Assembly (NCBI GenBank): GCA_030427735.1
Contig: JAUIBP010000003.1
Location: forward strand, 310,001-374,000
Direction: 5' to 3'
Source of the DNA: Bacteroidia bacterium
GTDB taxonomy: Bacteria > Bacteroidota > Bacteroidia > Flavobacteriales > Flavobacteriaceae
DNA length: 64,000 bases
Of the stretch, positions 54,939 to 63,728 are shown in pieces. Position 1 is the stretch's first letter. Each line of letters begins with the position of its first letter. Both the position numbers and the translations under genes were made by a program. Under the pieces are notes generated by a model. It searched no databases, was not told the DNA's origin, and saw only the letters and a list, made by a program, of their open reading frames with translations.

Positions 54939-55652
54939 ATGATATCTTTACTTACCACTTTAATACTAGCGCATTTTATTGGCGATTTTGTTTTGCAACC
55001 TACCAGCTGGGTTACAGATAAACAGACCAAAAAATGGGCATCTAAATACCTGTATTACCATATTGCAGTACATGCATTATGTTTACTTATTTTACTACAA
55101 TTTAACGTACATTATATTGGCGCTATAATTGGCATTACCGTTTCTCATTATATTATAGATCTTACAAAACTCTTATTACATAATAAGCTAAATAGCAGAT
55201 GGCTTTTTGCTTTAGATCAAGTTGCTCATCTTGCAATTATATTACTAACTGTACATTATTATTATCCGTTACAGATTGAATTCAATCAAATATTTAACAG
55301 CAAAACTCAACTTGTTTTAACCTGTATAGTATTTGTTACTCAAGTTTCATCGGTTATAATGAAAGTTATCATTTCCAAATGGTCTTTAGAAAGCGATAGT
55401 GAAGCCTCTTTAAAAGATGCCGGTGCTTACATAGGCATGCTAGAACGCTTATTTGTATTTGCCTTTATAGCTATAAATTATTGGGAAGGTATTGGCTTTT
55501 TAATTGCCGCCAAATCGGTATTTCGTTTTGGAGACCTCTCTAAAGCAAAAGACCGAAAATTAACAGAATACATTTTAATTGGTACGCTATTAAGTTTCGG
55601 CCTTGCTATAAGTTGCGGTTTAGTATTTAACTACATGATAAATTTTCTTTAA
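54939..55652 (+). CDS. DUF3307 membrane protein
   Basis: This is a 237-residue protein with about six membrane helices carrying regularly placed polar residues: H12, D16 and Q20 in AHFIGDFVLQ, H41 and H45, H70 and D74 in SHYIIDLTK, and D93, Q94 and H97 in ALDQVAHL. The pattern is that of an intramembrane metal-dependent hydrolase (YdjM/DUF3307 type), though no activity has been shown to my knowledge. It is coupled to satD by a 6-base gap and read from the same promoter. Confidence 0.85.
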   Translation: MISLLTTLILAHFIGDFVLQPTSWVTDKQTKKWASKYLYYHIAVHALCLLILLQFNVHYIGAIIGITVSHYIIDLTKLLLHNKLNSRWLFALDQVAHLAIILLTVHYYYPLQIEFNQIFNSKTQLVLTCIVFVTQVSSVIMKVIISKWSLESDSEASLKDAGAYIGMLERLFVFAFIAINYWEGIGFLIAAKSVFRFGDLSKAKDRKLTEYILIGTLLSFGLAISCGLVFNYMINFL

Positions 55653-55752
55653 TTAAATCAACTTTTAAAATACTAAATCTTATTAAAAAACAATTGTATA
55701 ACTAAAAACCGTATCAATTTTACTTATACAAAAACCTCACTTCTGTTAAAAA

Positions 55753-55787
55753 AAAGAGGCGGTTTCAAAATTTGAGACCGCATCTTT
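55753..55787 (-). terminator. Terminator after the DUF2911 gene
   Basis: An imperfect 17-bp stem (55753-55769 with 55771-55787, one mismatch and one wobble) leads into a U-rich minus-strand tail. It can also end the plus-strand DUF3307 transcript. Confidence 0.7.
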
Positions 55788-55819
55788 TAATGTTCTTAAG
55801 AAAGTAAAGAGAAACAATA

Positions 55820-56668
55820 TTACATTGCCCCCCACTCTTTTAACGAATCGGTATTCATTTTAACATAATCTTTATTACCAGCAGCTTTAGCGCCTTCTAA
55901 AGATTTTTTAGAAGCTTCAATAGCTCCTTTTTTATCGCCTGCTTTGGCGTGAATTAAAGCTTGTTGTCTGTATTGCCAAAATTGTGGATTCTCAGACATT
56001 TCTATAGATTTATCAATCCATATTTGCGCCTGATTAATATCGTTACCAGATTGCATATAATATACTGCCGAGCTGTAATAGTCGCTAGATGTTGGTGTTC
56101 CTACCATTGTTTCAGTAATGGTTTTGGTTACCAAAGCATCGGTTGGCACTTCAAATTTAACGCCTACATACACTTTTTCCCATAAAATACCCAAAACTGC
56201 CGAATCGTTAGTTAAATCATCAAACGTCATGGTTAACGTTTCTATATTCATTGGTAACGGATAAACTTCAACTGTTGTTTTAACAGCTACTTTACTGTCA
56301 TCCCAAGTTTGAGGTAAACCCCAATTTTCTACATCTTTGTAAAAAATCACATCCCAAGACGTTTTATTTGGGATGGAATAAATAGCATAAGTACCTGCGG
56401 CTAAATTCTTTCCATCTATAACAACAGGATCCGAAAATGTAATTTTGGTGTTATTATTAGCACCAGTTCTCCAAAGCTCTCCATATGGCACTAAATTTCC
56501 AAATACTGCTCGTTCACGAACATTAGGTCTAGAATACTCTAACGATACGTTGGTAAGCCCGACAATCTGATCGACTTTACTAAACGGACTAGGTTGCGGG
56601 GTTTTAACTTGAGCGCTAACACCCAGTGTTAACACAAAGGCAAAAATGCCTAATAAACATGTTTTCAT
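55820..56668 (-). CDS. DUF2911 domain-containing exported protein
   Basis: This is a 282-residue protein with signal peptide LLGIFAFVLTLGVSAQ. The DUF2911 domain spans about 25-170: VGLTNVSLEYSRPNVRERAVFG, PYGELWRTGANNNTKITF and AGTYAIYSIPNKTSWDVIFYKD. A C-terminal TPR-like helical part follows (MQSGNDINQAQIWIDKSIEM, then HAKAGDKKGAIEASKKSLE). Members are common periplasmic proteins in Bacteroidota; function is unknown. Confidence 0.9.
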   Translation of the reverse strand: MKTCLLGIFAFVLTLGVSAQVKTPQPSPFSKVDQIVGLTNVSLEYSRPNVRERAVFGNLVPYGELWRTGANNNTKITFSDPVVIDGKNLAAGTYAIYSIPNKTSWDVIFYKDVENWGLPQTWDDSKVAVKTTVEVYPLPMNIETLTMTFDDLTNDSAVLGILWEKVYVGVKFEVPTDALVTKTITETMVGTPTSSDYYSSAVYYMQSGNDINQAQIWIDKSIEMSENPQFWQYRQQALIHAKAGDKKGAIEASKKSLEGAKAAGNKDYVKMNTDSLKEWGAM

Positions 56669-56862
56669 AATACAGGTTGTTTTTTAGTTTCTTGTAAAAT
56701 TACACATATCGGCTGCTAATAATTGTTAATTAAATCTTAAAGTGATGGGATAATATTCCACTCTAGCGAGTCATCTTTTTCTAGAAATAAGCTAAACCTA
56801 TATCGTTTTAATTCTACTGCTTTTAGTAACTTTCGGCAGATTTAAAAATTGCTTAAAAATTT

Positions 56863-57636
56863 ATGATATTTATCGGAATTGCTTTTATAGCTCTTGTTGC
56901 CTTTGCTGCGTATGCTTTACGACAATTAAAACCCAAAAAAGCACAAACGTTTCCTAAACATTGGCACCCTATTTTATTAGACCATGTGCAGTTTTATAAA
57001 TCGCTTCCGCCTGAAAAACAAAAACGCTTTCAGTCTAAAATGATGCAGTTTTTAAGTGAAGTCCATATTGAAGGTGTGCAACTTAAATTAGAAGAATTAG
57101 ACAAAATTCTAGTCGCTGCGAGCGCCGTTATACCTGTTTTTGGTTTTCCCAATTGGCAGTACACAAATTTAAGCGGTGTATTGTTATACCCTGATAATTT
57201 TAATGAAGATTTTAATTTTAAAAACGATAACAGTAAACGCATTATAGCAGGTATGGTTGGCACTGGCCGCTTAGAAAAGCAGATGATTTTATCGAAAAAA
57301 GCACTCTATCATGGTTTTTCTAACCAAACCGATAAAAGCAATACAGGCATTCACGAATTTGTACATTTAATAGATAAAATGGATGGCGATACCGATGGCA
57401 TTCCAGAATATGTTATGCAGCATGCCTATGTTATTCCGTGGTTAAATATTATTCATAAAGAAATGGAAGCTATAAACAATAATAAATCCGATATCCGATC
57501 GTATGGCAGCACCAATCAGGCTGAATTTTTTGCAGTAGCTTCCGAATATTTCTTTGAAAACCCGAAACTCATGAAACGAAAGCATCCCGAATTATACAAC
57601 ATGCTCACACAATGCTTTCACATTACAAACACTTAA
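56863..57636 (+). CDS. Zinc-dependent peptidase, M90 (MtfA-like)
   Basis: This is a 257-residue protein with an N-terminal membrane segment (3-20) and an M90 domain: PVFGFPNWQYTNL, then the zinc site HEFVH (H164, E165, H168) and a further acidic ligand in NQAEFFAVASEYFFENP. E. coli MtfA lacks the anchor and binds the regulator Mlc; whether that applies here is unknown. The next gene starts 17 bases after its stop. Confidence 0.88.
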   Translation: MIFIGIAFIALVAFAAYALRQLKPKKAQTFPKHWHPILLDHVQFYKSLPPEKQKRFQSKMMQFLSEVHIEGVQLKLEELDKILVAASAVIPVFGFPNWQYTNLSGVLLYPDNFNEDFNFKNDNSKRIIAGMVGTGRLEKQMILSKKALYHGFSNQTDKSNTGIHEFVHLIDKMDGDTDGIPEYVMQHAYVIPWLNIIHKEMEAINNNKSDIRSYGSTNQAEFFAVASEYFFENPKLMKRKHPELYNMLTQCFHITNT

Positions 57637-57653
57637 AATTCAATACTATTATA

Positions 57654-58688
57654 ATGAAACGGTTTCACTATTTATTGTTTATAATATGCTTTACAAGTCA
57701 ATGTTTAACAGCTTACGCGCAAACAGGTACTAAAGAACGTATAACCATTTACAGTAAGGCTTTAGAGGGCAATCTTATTGGCGATCCTGCCACACGCGAG
57801 GTTAGCGTATATCTGCCGCCATCGTATCAATCTAACCCAGATAAAAAATATCCTGTGTTATATTTTTTACACGGTTTTACAGACAACGACAGCAAGTGGT
57901 TTGGTTGGGAAAACCATTGGATAAATCTTTTTGATATCTTAAATAGAAACATGACCAATGGCAAAAGCAAAGACATGATTGTTGTAATGCCTAATGCTTA
58001 CAACACTTTTAAAGGCAGTTTTTATGGAAGTTCCGAAACTACTGGAGATTGGGAAACCTTTATAAGTAAAGAGCTTGTAGAATATATCGATTCGCATTAC
58101 AGAACCATAAACACCAAGTCTAGTCGTGGCCTCGCTGGACATTCTATGGGAGGTTATGGCACCATGCGTTTGGGCATGAAATATCCAGACATATTTTCGG
58201 CCATTTATTTATTAAGCGCTTGTTGTATGGATGTTAGTTTTATTCCAGATCCAACCGTTATGGCACACAACGAAGCTATCACTTCAAAATCTCAGGTAGA
58301 TACGGCTTCCTTTGTAGAAAGTATTAATTTGGCATTTTCGGCGGCTTGGGCACCAAACCCTAAAAATCCACCACTGTATTTAGATCTTCCTTATAAAAAT
58401 GGAGAAATACGCGAGGACATCCTAAAAAAATATACCAGCAATCAAATTCTATACACCGCCGACCAATACATCTATAATTTAAAACAACTTAAAGCTATTG
58501 GAATGGATGCAGGGACAGACGATCACGAAATTAATCAGTCTACAAAACGATTACATGAGCTACTCTCAAATTATGGCATTGAACACCAATACGAAAGCTA
58601 TAAAGGCGATCATTTAAATAAAATTGAAGAACGTATAGAAACCAAGACGCTACCCTTCTTTTCTGCGCATTTAAAATTTCAAGATTAA
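57654..58688 (+). CDS. Secreted esterase of the esterase D/PHB depolymerase family
   Basis: From the ATG at 57654 it is 344 residues, with a signal peptide ending AYA-Q (residue 22). The alpha/beta-hydrolase has the GxSxG elbow AGHSMGGYG with Ser164, an oxyanion strand LYFLHGFTDNDSKW, DDHEINQSTKR near the acid residue, and His in SYKGDHLNK. The layout matches feruloyl-esterase/S-formylglutathione-hydrolase relatives. The substrate may be acylated polysaccharide or a small ester. An in-frame ATG inside the M90 gene (57612) is less likely since it would precede the signal peptide. Confidence 0.88.
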   Translation: MKRFHYLLFIICFTSQCLTAYAQTGTKERITIYSKALEGNLIGDPATREVSVYLPPSYQSNPDKKYPVLYFLHGFTDNDSKWFGWENHWINLFDILNRNMTNGKSKDMIVVMPNAYNTFKGSFYGSSETTGDWETFISKELVEYIDSHYRTINTKSSRGLAGHSMGGYGTMRLGMKYPDIFSAIYLLSACCMDVSFIPDPTVMAHNEAITSKSQVDTASFVESINLAFSAAWAPNPKNPPLYLDLPYKNGEIREDILKKYTSNQILYTADQYIYNLKQLKAIGMDAGTDDHEINQSTKRLHELLSNYGIEHQYESYKGDHLNKIEERIETKTLPFFSAHLKFQD

Positions 58689-58789
58689 TCCTTATAATCC
58701 ATAATCAAATTCGTTTTGAAAATCCTTAATTATTTCTGATATTTATAAGGTACTTTGCTACTATAAAGTGCCGTTAACAGAATGTATTA

Positions 58790-59677
58790 ATGGAATATAT
58801 AGATTATTATAACATTTTAGGAATAGATAAATCGGCCACCGATGCAGATATCAAAAAAGCATACAGGAAGCTAGCTCGTAAATATCATCCCGATTTAAAT
58901 CCGAATGATAAAGAAGCTGAAAAAAAATTTAAAGACATTAATGAAGCCAATGAAGTACTCTCTAATGCCGAAAACAGAAAAAAATACGATAAATACGGCA
59001 AAGATTGGAAACATGCCGACGACATAGAACGCGCGCAACAACAAAGCAAAAGTCAGAACTATCAAGATTTTTCAGGAGATCAATATTCAGAAAGTGATTT
59101 TTCAGATTTTTTCGAATCGATGTTTGGTCAGCGCAACGCAGGCTCCAGACAAGGCCGCAGTCAGGTACAATTTAAAGGTCAAGATTTTAATGCCGAACTG
59201 CAACTCAACCTTACAGATGTATATACCAAGCATGTTCAGGTTTTAACTGTTAATGGCAAAAAAATACGACTAACCATTCCTGCTGGTGTAGAAAATGACC
59301 AAGTCATAAAAATCTCTGGTAAAGGAGGTCCTGGTGTAAACGGCGGCCCTGCTGGCGATTTATACATAAAATTCAATATAGTAAACAATACAGCTTTTAA
59401 GCGCTATGGTAATAATTTACATGCCGATGTTGATTTAGATCTGTATACTGCACTGTTAGGAGGCGAAATTACGGTTGATACCTTTGCGGGTAAGGTTAAG
59501 TTAAAAGTAACGCCAGAAACTCAAAACGAAACTAAAGTAAAGCTAAAAAGGAAAGGATTTCCTGTTTATAAAAAAGATGAATTTGGAGATTTTATAATTA
59601 CCTACCACATTAAAAACCCTAAAAATCTAACAGAAAAAGAAAAAGAATTGTTTACCGAATTACAAAAACTAAGATAG
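58790..59677 (+). CDS. cbpA: DnaJ-like co-chaperone CbpA
   Basis: This is a 295-residue class II J-protein: a J domain (about 4-70) with HPD in [10 protein letters not shown], a short Gln/Ser/Gly-rich linker, and two C-terminal beta domains ([16 protein letters not shown] onward, ending [16 protein letters not shown]). No zinc-finger cysteines are present, which separates it from DnaJ. It stimulates DnaK. It is followed after 1 base by cbpM, its known modulator. Confidence 0.93.
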   Translation: MEYIDYYNILGIDKSATDADIKKAYRKLARKYHPDLNPNDKEAEKKFKDINEANEVLSNAENRKKYDKYGKDWKHADDIERAQQQSKSQNYQDFSGDQYSESDFSDFFESMFGQRNAGSRQGRSQVQFKGQDFNAELQLNLTDVYTKHVQVLTVNGKKIRLTIPAGVENDQVIKISGKGGPGVNGGPAGDLYIKFNIVNNTAFKRYGNNLHADVDLDLYTALLGGEITVDTFAGKVKLKVTPETQNETKVKLKRKGFPVYKKDEFGDFIITYHIKNPKNLTEKEKELFTELQKLR

Positions 59678-59678
59678 C

Positions 59679-59975
59679 ATGGCAGACAGCACTTACATAC
59701 TAGTAAAAACCGTTTGTATACAATACCAAATAGAACCTGCTTTTTTAGAAGAATTGCATGGTATTGACCTATTACGTATAGAAACCATTGCACAAGGTAA
59801 ATGCATACATACAGAAGCTTTAAACGACCTCGAAAAAATATTACGATTACACCAAGAACTCGATGTTAATATTGAAGGTATAGACGTTATTTTTAATTTA
59901 CTGAAAAAGGTAGATACTTTACAAACCGAGTTATCGACCTTAAAAAACAGGCTTCATTTTTATGAAAACAAATAA
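59679..59975 (+). CDS. cbpM: Chaperone modulator CbpM
   Basis: This is a 98-residue protein with a MerR-like small helical head (VKTVCIQYQIEPAFLEELHGI) and a C-terminal coiled coil (LKKVDTLQTELSTLKNRL). CbpM binds the J domain of CbpA and blocks its work with DnaK. Adjacent placement after cbpA makes the call firm. The 237 bases that follow contain no gene; they hold the upstream region of the LacI gene, including one operator. Confidence 0.88.
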   Translation: MADSTYILVKTVCIQYQIEPAFLEELHGIDLLRIETIAQGKCIHTEALNDLEKILRLHQELDVNIEGIDVIFNLLKKVDTLQTELSTLKNRLHFYENK

Positions 59976-60099
59976 AGTGTTCCACAATCAAACCTCTGGG
60001 CTGCCTTTAAGCTCCATATCAATTATTGTCTAAATCACATCTTCCTATCAACAAAACTTATATTTAAATAAGCATTTCTAATCGGTATATATCAGTTTA

Positions 60100-60113
60100 T
60101 GCAATCGATTTAA
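60100..60113. promoter_or_regulatory. LacI-family operator site 1 (upstream of the regulator gene)
   Basis: TGCAATCGATTTAA shares the CAATCGATT core with two sites before the uxu operon. It lies 100 bases upstream of the regulator ATG, suggesting autoregulation. Confidence 0.6.
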
Positions 60114-60212
60114 AAAAAATGTATTATTTTCATACTCAAACTTTAGATAAAGATTTTGTGTGCGTTGTAAATAATGTGTTTCGCATAAAATCTTATCGAC
60201 CAACCTTTACAT

Positions 60213-61247
60213 ATGAATTTTAAAAAAGAAGTCACAATCTACGATATTGCTAAGGAAACCAATTACTCGCCCTCTACCGTTTCTAGGGCTTTAAACAATA
60301 ATAGTAGTATAAGTGAAAAAACCATTAAAAAAATTAAAGCTGTTGCAAAGCAAATGGGATACAGTCCTAACACTATGGCTGCTAATTTACGCAACAGTAA
60401 AAGTAATACTATAGGTATTTTAATATCGCGGATAAACCGTCCGTTTGTTTCTACATTAATTAGTGGTATAGAAGAAACCGCAAGAAAATCGGGCTATAAT
60501 GTTATTATTTCCCAATCTTACGATGAATACGATATAGAAGTAAACAATTCTGAAGCCTTATACAATGCCCGTATTGGAGGTATTATTTCATCCTTAGGTA
60601 TGGAGACCCAAAATTTCGATCATTTCCAAAAGTTTATAGACCAAGGCATACCTGTAGTTTTTGTAGATCGTGTTCCTAACCTTTTTAACGTTTACAAAGT
60701 AGTTGTAGACAATTACACAGCTGGTTACAATGCTACAAAACACCTAATAGAACAAGGCTGTAAACGCATTGCACATTTTGCAGGTTTAGAACATGTAATA
60801 GTATATCACGACCGTAAACAAGGATATTTAGATGCCTTAAAAGAATACAATATTCCTGTAGATCCAGATTTAATCATACACTTTAAATCCTTAAGTTTAA
60901 AAGAAGGAAAAAAAGCGGCGAAAAAACTTTTAAAATCAAGCACACCTCCAGACGGTTTATTCTCTGCCAACGATACCGCGGCGGTTGGCGCCATAATGAG
61001 TGCTAAAAAATTAGGTATTGCAATTCCAGAAGAACTTTGTGTAATAGGTTTTAACGACGATCCTATAGCTTCTATTGTAGATCCGCCATTATCGACTATA
61101 AAACATCCTGCCCGAAAAATGGGAGCGCTCTCTGCCCTACGCGTTTTAAAACATTCTAATGAAGATACGATTAATTCGGTATCTGAAATTTCTATGCTAA
61201 ACACGAAAATTGTGGTAAGAGCCTCTTCGCAACGGCACAAAAAATAA
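60213..61247 (+). CDS. LacI family transcriptional regulator
   Basis: This is a 344-residue repressor. The helix-turn-helix is at about 8-30 (VTIYDIAKETNYSPSTVSRAL), followed by a hinge helix with NTMAANLRNSKSNTIGIL, then a periplasmic-binding-protein-like sensor domain (PVVFVDRVP, GLFSANDTAAVGAI, GFNDDPIASIVDPPLSTI). The three CAATCGATT sites before this gene and before the SDR/uxuA genes are its probable operators. The inducer is presumably a hexuronate or a breakdown product, inferred from the neighbours. Confidence 0.93.
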   Translation: MNFKKEVTIYDIAKETNYSPSTVSRALNNNSSISEKTIKKIKAVAKQMGYSPNTMAANLRNSKSNTIGILISRINRPFVSTLISGIEETARKSGYNVIISQSYDEYDIEVNNSEALYNARIGGIISSLGMETQNFDHFQKFIDQGIPVVFVDRVPNLFNVYKVVVDNYTAGYNATKHLIEQGCKRIAHFAGLEHVIVYHDRKQGYLDALKEYNIPVDPDLIIHFKSLSLKEGKKAAKKLLKSSTPPDGLFSANDTAAVGAIMSAKKLGIAIPEELCVIGFNDDPIASIVDPPLSTIKHPARKMGALSALRVLKHSNEDTINSVSEISMLNTKIVVRASSQRHKK

Positions 61248-61441
61248 AGCTCGGAAAACAAGAGTTAACCGAGCTAAATTTGTAACAAACACAAACATTA
61301 AATACTAATTATTATTGAAAATAATTTAATTTTCTGTTTACACACTTAATAAACACTAACTAATTTTAAGTATCAAACGAATTACATTTCTATGTGAAAT
61401 AGTATTTATGATGTAAATATATAATTTTTATTGCAATAATT

Positions 61442-61451
61442 CAATCGATTG
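61442..61451. promoter_or_regulatory. LacI-family operator site 2
   Basis: CAATCGATTG is a perfect 10-bp palindrome overlapping the -33 element (61449-61451) of the uxu operon promoter, so binding would block polymerase. Confidence 0.65.
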
Positions 61452-61482
61452 CACAAATATTTCAATAAACTTTCTATTTTTG
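61449..61482 (+). promoter_or_regulatory. Promoter of the SDR-uxuA operon
   Basis: TTG at 61449-61451, 23 bases and TATTTTTG at 61475-61482 fit the consensus at the long end of its spacing. The predicted start near 61489 leaves a leader of about 145 bases that contains operator site 3. The 61248-61440 part of this gap is AT-rich and shows nothing else. Confidence 0.55.
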
Positions 61483-61530
61483 CTATTATATAAACCATAA
61501 AATACTGATTATCTTAATTTTCAATTAATA

Positions 61531-61540
61531 CAATCGATTA
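61531..61540. promoter_or_regulatory. LacI-family operator site 3
   Basis: CAATCGATTA lies inside the predicted leader of the uxu operon, 89 bases centre to centre from site 2, a distance allowing a repression loop. Confidence 0.6.
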
Positions 61541-61634
61541 CATAATAACACACTACAAATCACTTTAAAACTTATAAAACATAACTCTATATCTATTATA
61601 TAAAGGAACTTTAAACCATTAAAATGTATTGATA

Positions 61635-62375
61635 ATGACACATAAAACAGCCATAGTTACAGGTGGCAACGCAGGCTTAGGCTATGCAATAGCAAAAAAA
61701 TTGTGCGACAACAATATTAAAACCTACATTATAGGACGCTCTAAAGACAAAACAGAAGATGCCGCTAAGACACTAGGAGATTTTGCTGTACCCATTATTT
61801 TAGATGTAACGCATTTAGACGAATTACCTAAATTAGTCGCTCGTATTGCATCAGAATCAGGGAGTATCGATATACTCGTAAACAATGCAGGAATTAATCA
61901 AAAGAAGGAATTCTTAGACGTTACTAACGAAGATTTCCAGAACATTATAACCACCAATGTGCTAAGTGTATTTGCCATAAGTAGAGAGGTTGCTAAAATT
62001 ATGAAAACACAAGGAGGCGGTGCTATAATCAATATCAGCTCTATGGCGGCCCAATACGGTATTCCAAAAGTTATTGCTTATACAGCTAGTAAAACGGCTA
62101 TTGAAGGGATGACACGAGCTATGGCAGTAGATTTAGCCCAATTTAATATTCGCGTAAACTGTATTGCTCCCGGATTTATTAAAACAAATATGTCTTCTAA
62201 AGCCTTAGACAGCGAACCAGAACGCAAACAAAAAGTGCTAAGCAGAACACCTATGGGAAAATTAGGATTGCCTGAAGATATTGCCGATGCAGTTTACTTC
62301 TTAGCCTCAGACCAAGCCAAATTTACCACTGGAATAGTAATGCCTGTAGACGGCGGAAATTGTATCGGATTTTAA
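61635..62375 (+). CDS. SDR family oxidoreductase, probable mannonate/fructuronate oxidoreductase
   Basis: From the ATG at 61635 it is 246 residues. Classical SDR signatures are TGGNAGLGYAIAKKL (NAD site, about 9-23), NNAG, the catalytic Ser in INISSMAA, and YTASKTA (Tyr and Lys). CIAPGFIKTNM and the C-terminal PVDGGNCIGF follow. Placement 12 bases before uxuA suggests that it interconverts fructuronate and mannonate, replacing the classic UxuB; KduD-like activity on a related keto-acid is the alternative. A TTG two codons upstream (61629) is also in frame. Confidence 0.88.
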   Translation: MTHKTAIVTGGNAGLGYAIAKKLCDNNIKTYIIGRSKDKTEDAAKTLGDFAVPIILDVTHLDELPKLVARIASESGSIDILVNNAGINQKKEFLDVTNEDFQNIITTNVLSVFAISREVAKIMKTQGGGAIINISSMAAQYGIPKVIAYTASKTAIEGMTRAMAVDLAQFNIRVNCIAPGFIKTNMSSKALDSEPERKQKVLSRTPMGKLGLPEDIADAVYFLASDQAKFTTGIVMPVDGGNCIGF

Positions 62376-62387
62376 AAAAAACTTATC

Positions 62388-63566
62388 ATGATAAAAATGC
62401 ATCAAACCATGCGTTGGTACGGCCCAAACGACACGGTTAAATTAAGAGATATTAAACAAGCTGGAGTTACTGGAATTGTAACTGCTTTACATGAAATTCC
62501 CGTTGGAGACGTATGGACTACCGAAGCCATTAAAGCGCGACAAGACCTGCTTAAAGCAGAAGGTATGGAATGGGTAGTTATAGAAAGCTTACCAGTACAC
62601 GAAGACATAAAACGTAAAGCAGGTAATTACAAAACCTATATCGAAAATTACAAAACCAGCATTAAGAACATCGCTGCTTGCGGCCTAAAAGTTATTACCT
62701 ATAATTTTATGCCCATTTTAGATTGGGTACGTACACATCACGCTTTCGAAAATCCAGATGGCACCAAAGCTCTACTTTTTAACAAAATGGCCTTCGTGTA
62801 TTTTGAAGTGTATTTATTAAAACGTCCTGGTGCTGAAACCGATTATACCGAAGAAGAAAAACGGGACGCTTTAGCTTATGGTAACACATTAACTGAAGAA
62901 GAGAAACAAATTTTGTTCGATAATGTTTTGTTAGGATTGCCTGGAAGTAAAGTGAATTTTACCCCAGAAGACATCTTAAATCTTTTAGAACAATACAAAG
63001 CTATTGACGACAACAAGTTGAGAACTCATTTAATTGAATTCTTATCGGAAGTTACTCCCGTTGCGCAAGAATACGGGGTTAATCTCGCCATACACCCAGA
63101 CGATCCGCCATTTTCTGTATTAGGCCTACCCCGAGTAGTATGTACTGCATCCGATTTAAAACAAATTTTTGATGCCGTACCTATTCAAGCGAACGGTTTA
63201 TGTTACTGTACTGGCTCGCTAGGCGCGCATCCTAATAACAATTTATTAGAAATTATCGATGCTTTCGAAGACCGCATTCACTTTTTACACTTACGAAATG
63301 TTATTCGTGAGAACGAAAATATCTTCCGAGAATCCGAACACTTATATGGCTCTAATCCTGTAGAGGCTATTATGGAAAAACTACTGTTGCTAATGCAAAA
63401 GAGGGATATTAGCTTGCCAATGCGACCAGATCATGGATTTTTACACGATATGGAAGCGGGAATCAAACAATATGCAGGCTATTCGTTAATAGGACGATTA
63501 AAAGGGCTTGCAGAAATGCGTGGTTTGGAATTAGGTTTAGCTTATAAAATGCAACAAAAAGCATAA
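62388..63566 (+). CDS. uxuA: Mannonate dehydratase
   Basis: This is a 392-residue Mn2+/Fe2+-dependent enzyme that dehydrates D-mannonate to 2-keto-3-deoxygluconate in hexuronate breakdown. UxuA signatures are TMRWYGPNDTVKLRDIKQAG at the start, VIESLPVHEDIK, NLAIHPDDPPFSVLGLPRVV, CYCTGSLGAHPNN and MRPDHGFLHDMEAG, which contain the metal-binding His and Cys. Length fits. It is the last gene of the LacI-controlled operon. Confidence 0.96.
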   Translation: MIKMHQTMRWYGPNDTVKLRDIKQAGVTGIVTALHEIPVGDVWTTEAIKARQDLLKAEGMEWVVIESLPVHEDIKRKAGNYKTYIENYKTSIKNIAACGLKVITYNFMPILDWVRTHHAFENPDGTKALLFNKMAFVYFEVYLLKRPGAETDYTEEEKRDALAYGNTLTEEEKQILFDNVLLGLPGSKVNFTPEDILNLLEQYKAIDDNKLRTHLIEFLSEVTPVAQEYGVNLAIHPDDPPFSVLGLPRVVCTASDLKQIFDAVPIQANGLCYCTGSLGAHPNNNLLEIIDAFEDRIHFLHLRNVIRENENIFRESEHLYGSNPVEAIMEKLLLLMQKRDISLPMRPDHGFLHDMEAGIKQYAGYSLIGRLKGLAEMRGLELGLAYKMQQKA

Positions 63567-63590
63567 TTTCTACAGTAAATATAACATGTT

Positions 63591-63626
63591 AAAACACCCT
63601 AATAATTTAAAATTATTAGGGTGTTT
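63591..63626 (+). terminator. Terminator after uxuA
   Basis: A perfect inverted repeat of two 18-base arms (63591-63608 with 63609-63626) is followed by a T-rich tail, 24 bases past the uxuA stop. Confidence 0.9.
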
Positions 63627-63701
63627 TAAGTTTTAATAAATCAAAATCATTACAGAACGTAACAATTATATCAACGGGTTTTCGTTTTTAATTATAGTGA
63701 T

Positions 63702-63709
63702 TACCTTTG
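63702..63709 (+). promoter_or_regulatory. -7 element of the terminal lipoprotein gene
   Basis: TACCTTTG matches TAnnTTTG and predicts a start near 63716, 13 bases before the ATG. No clear -33 element is present. Confidence 0.4.
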
Positions 63710-63728
63710 TGAATACAATTAAACGACT

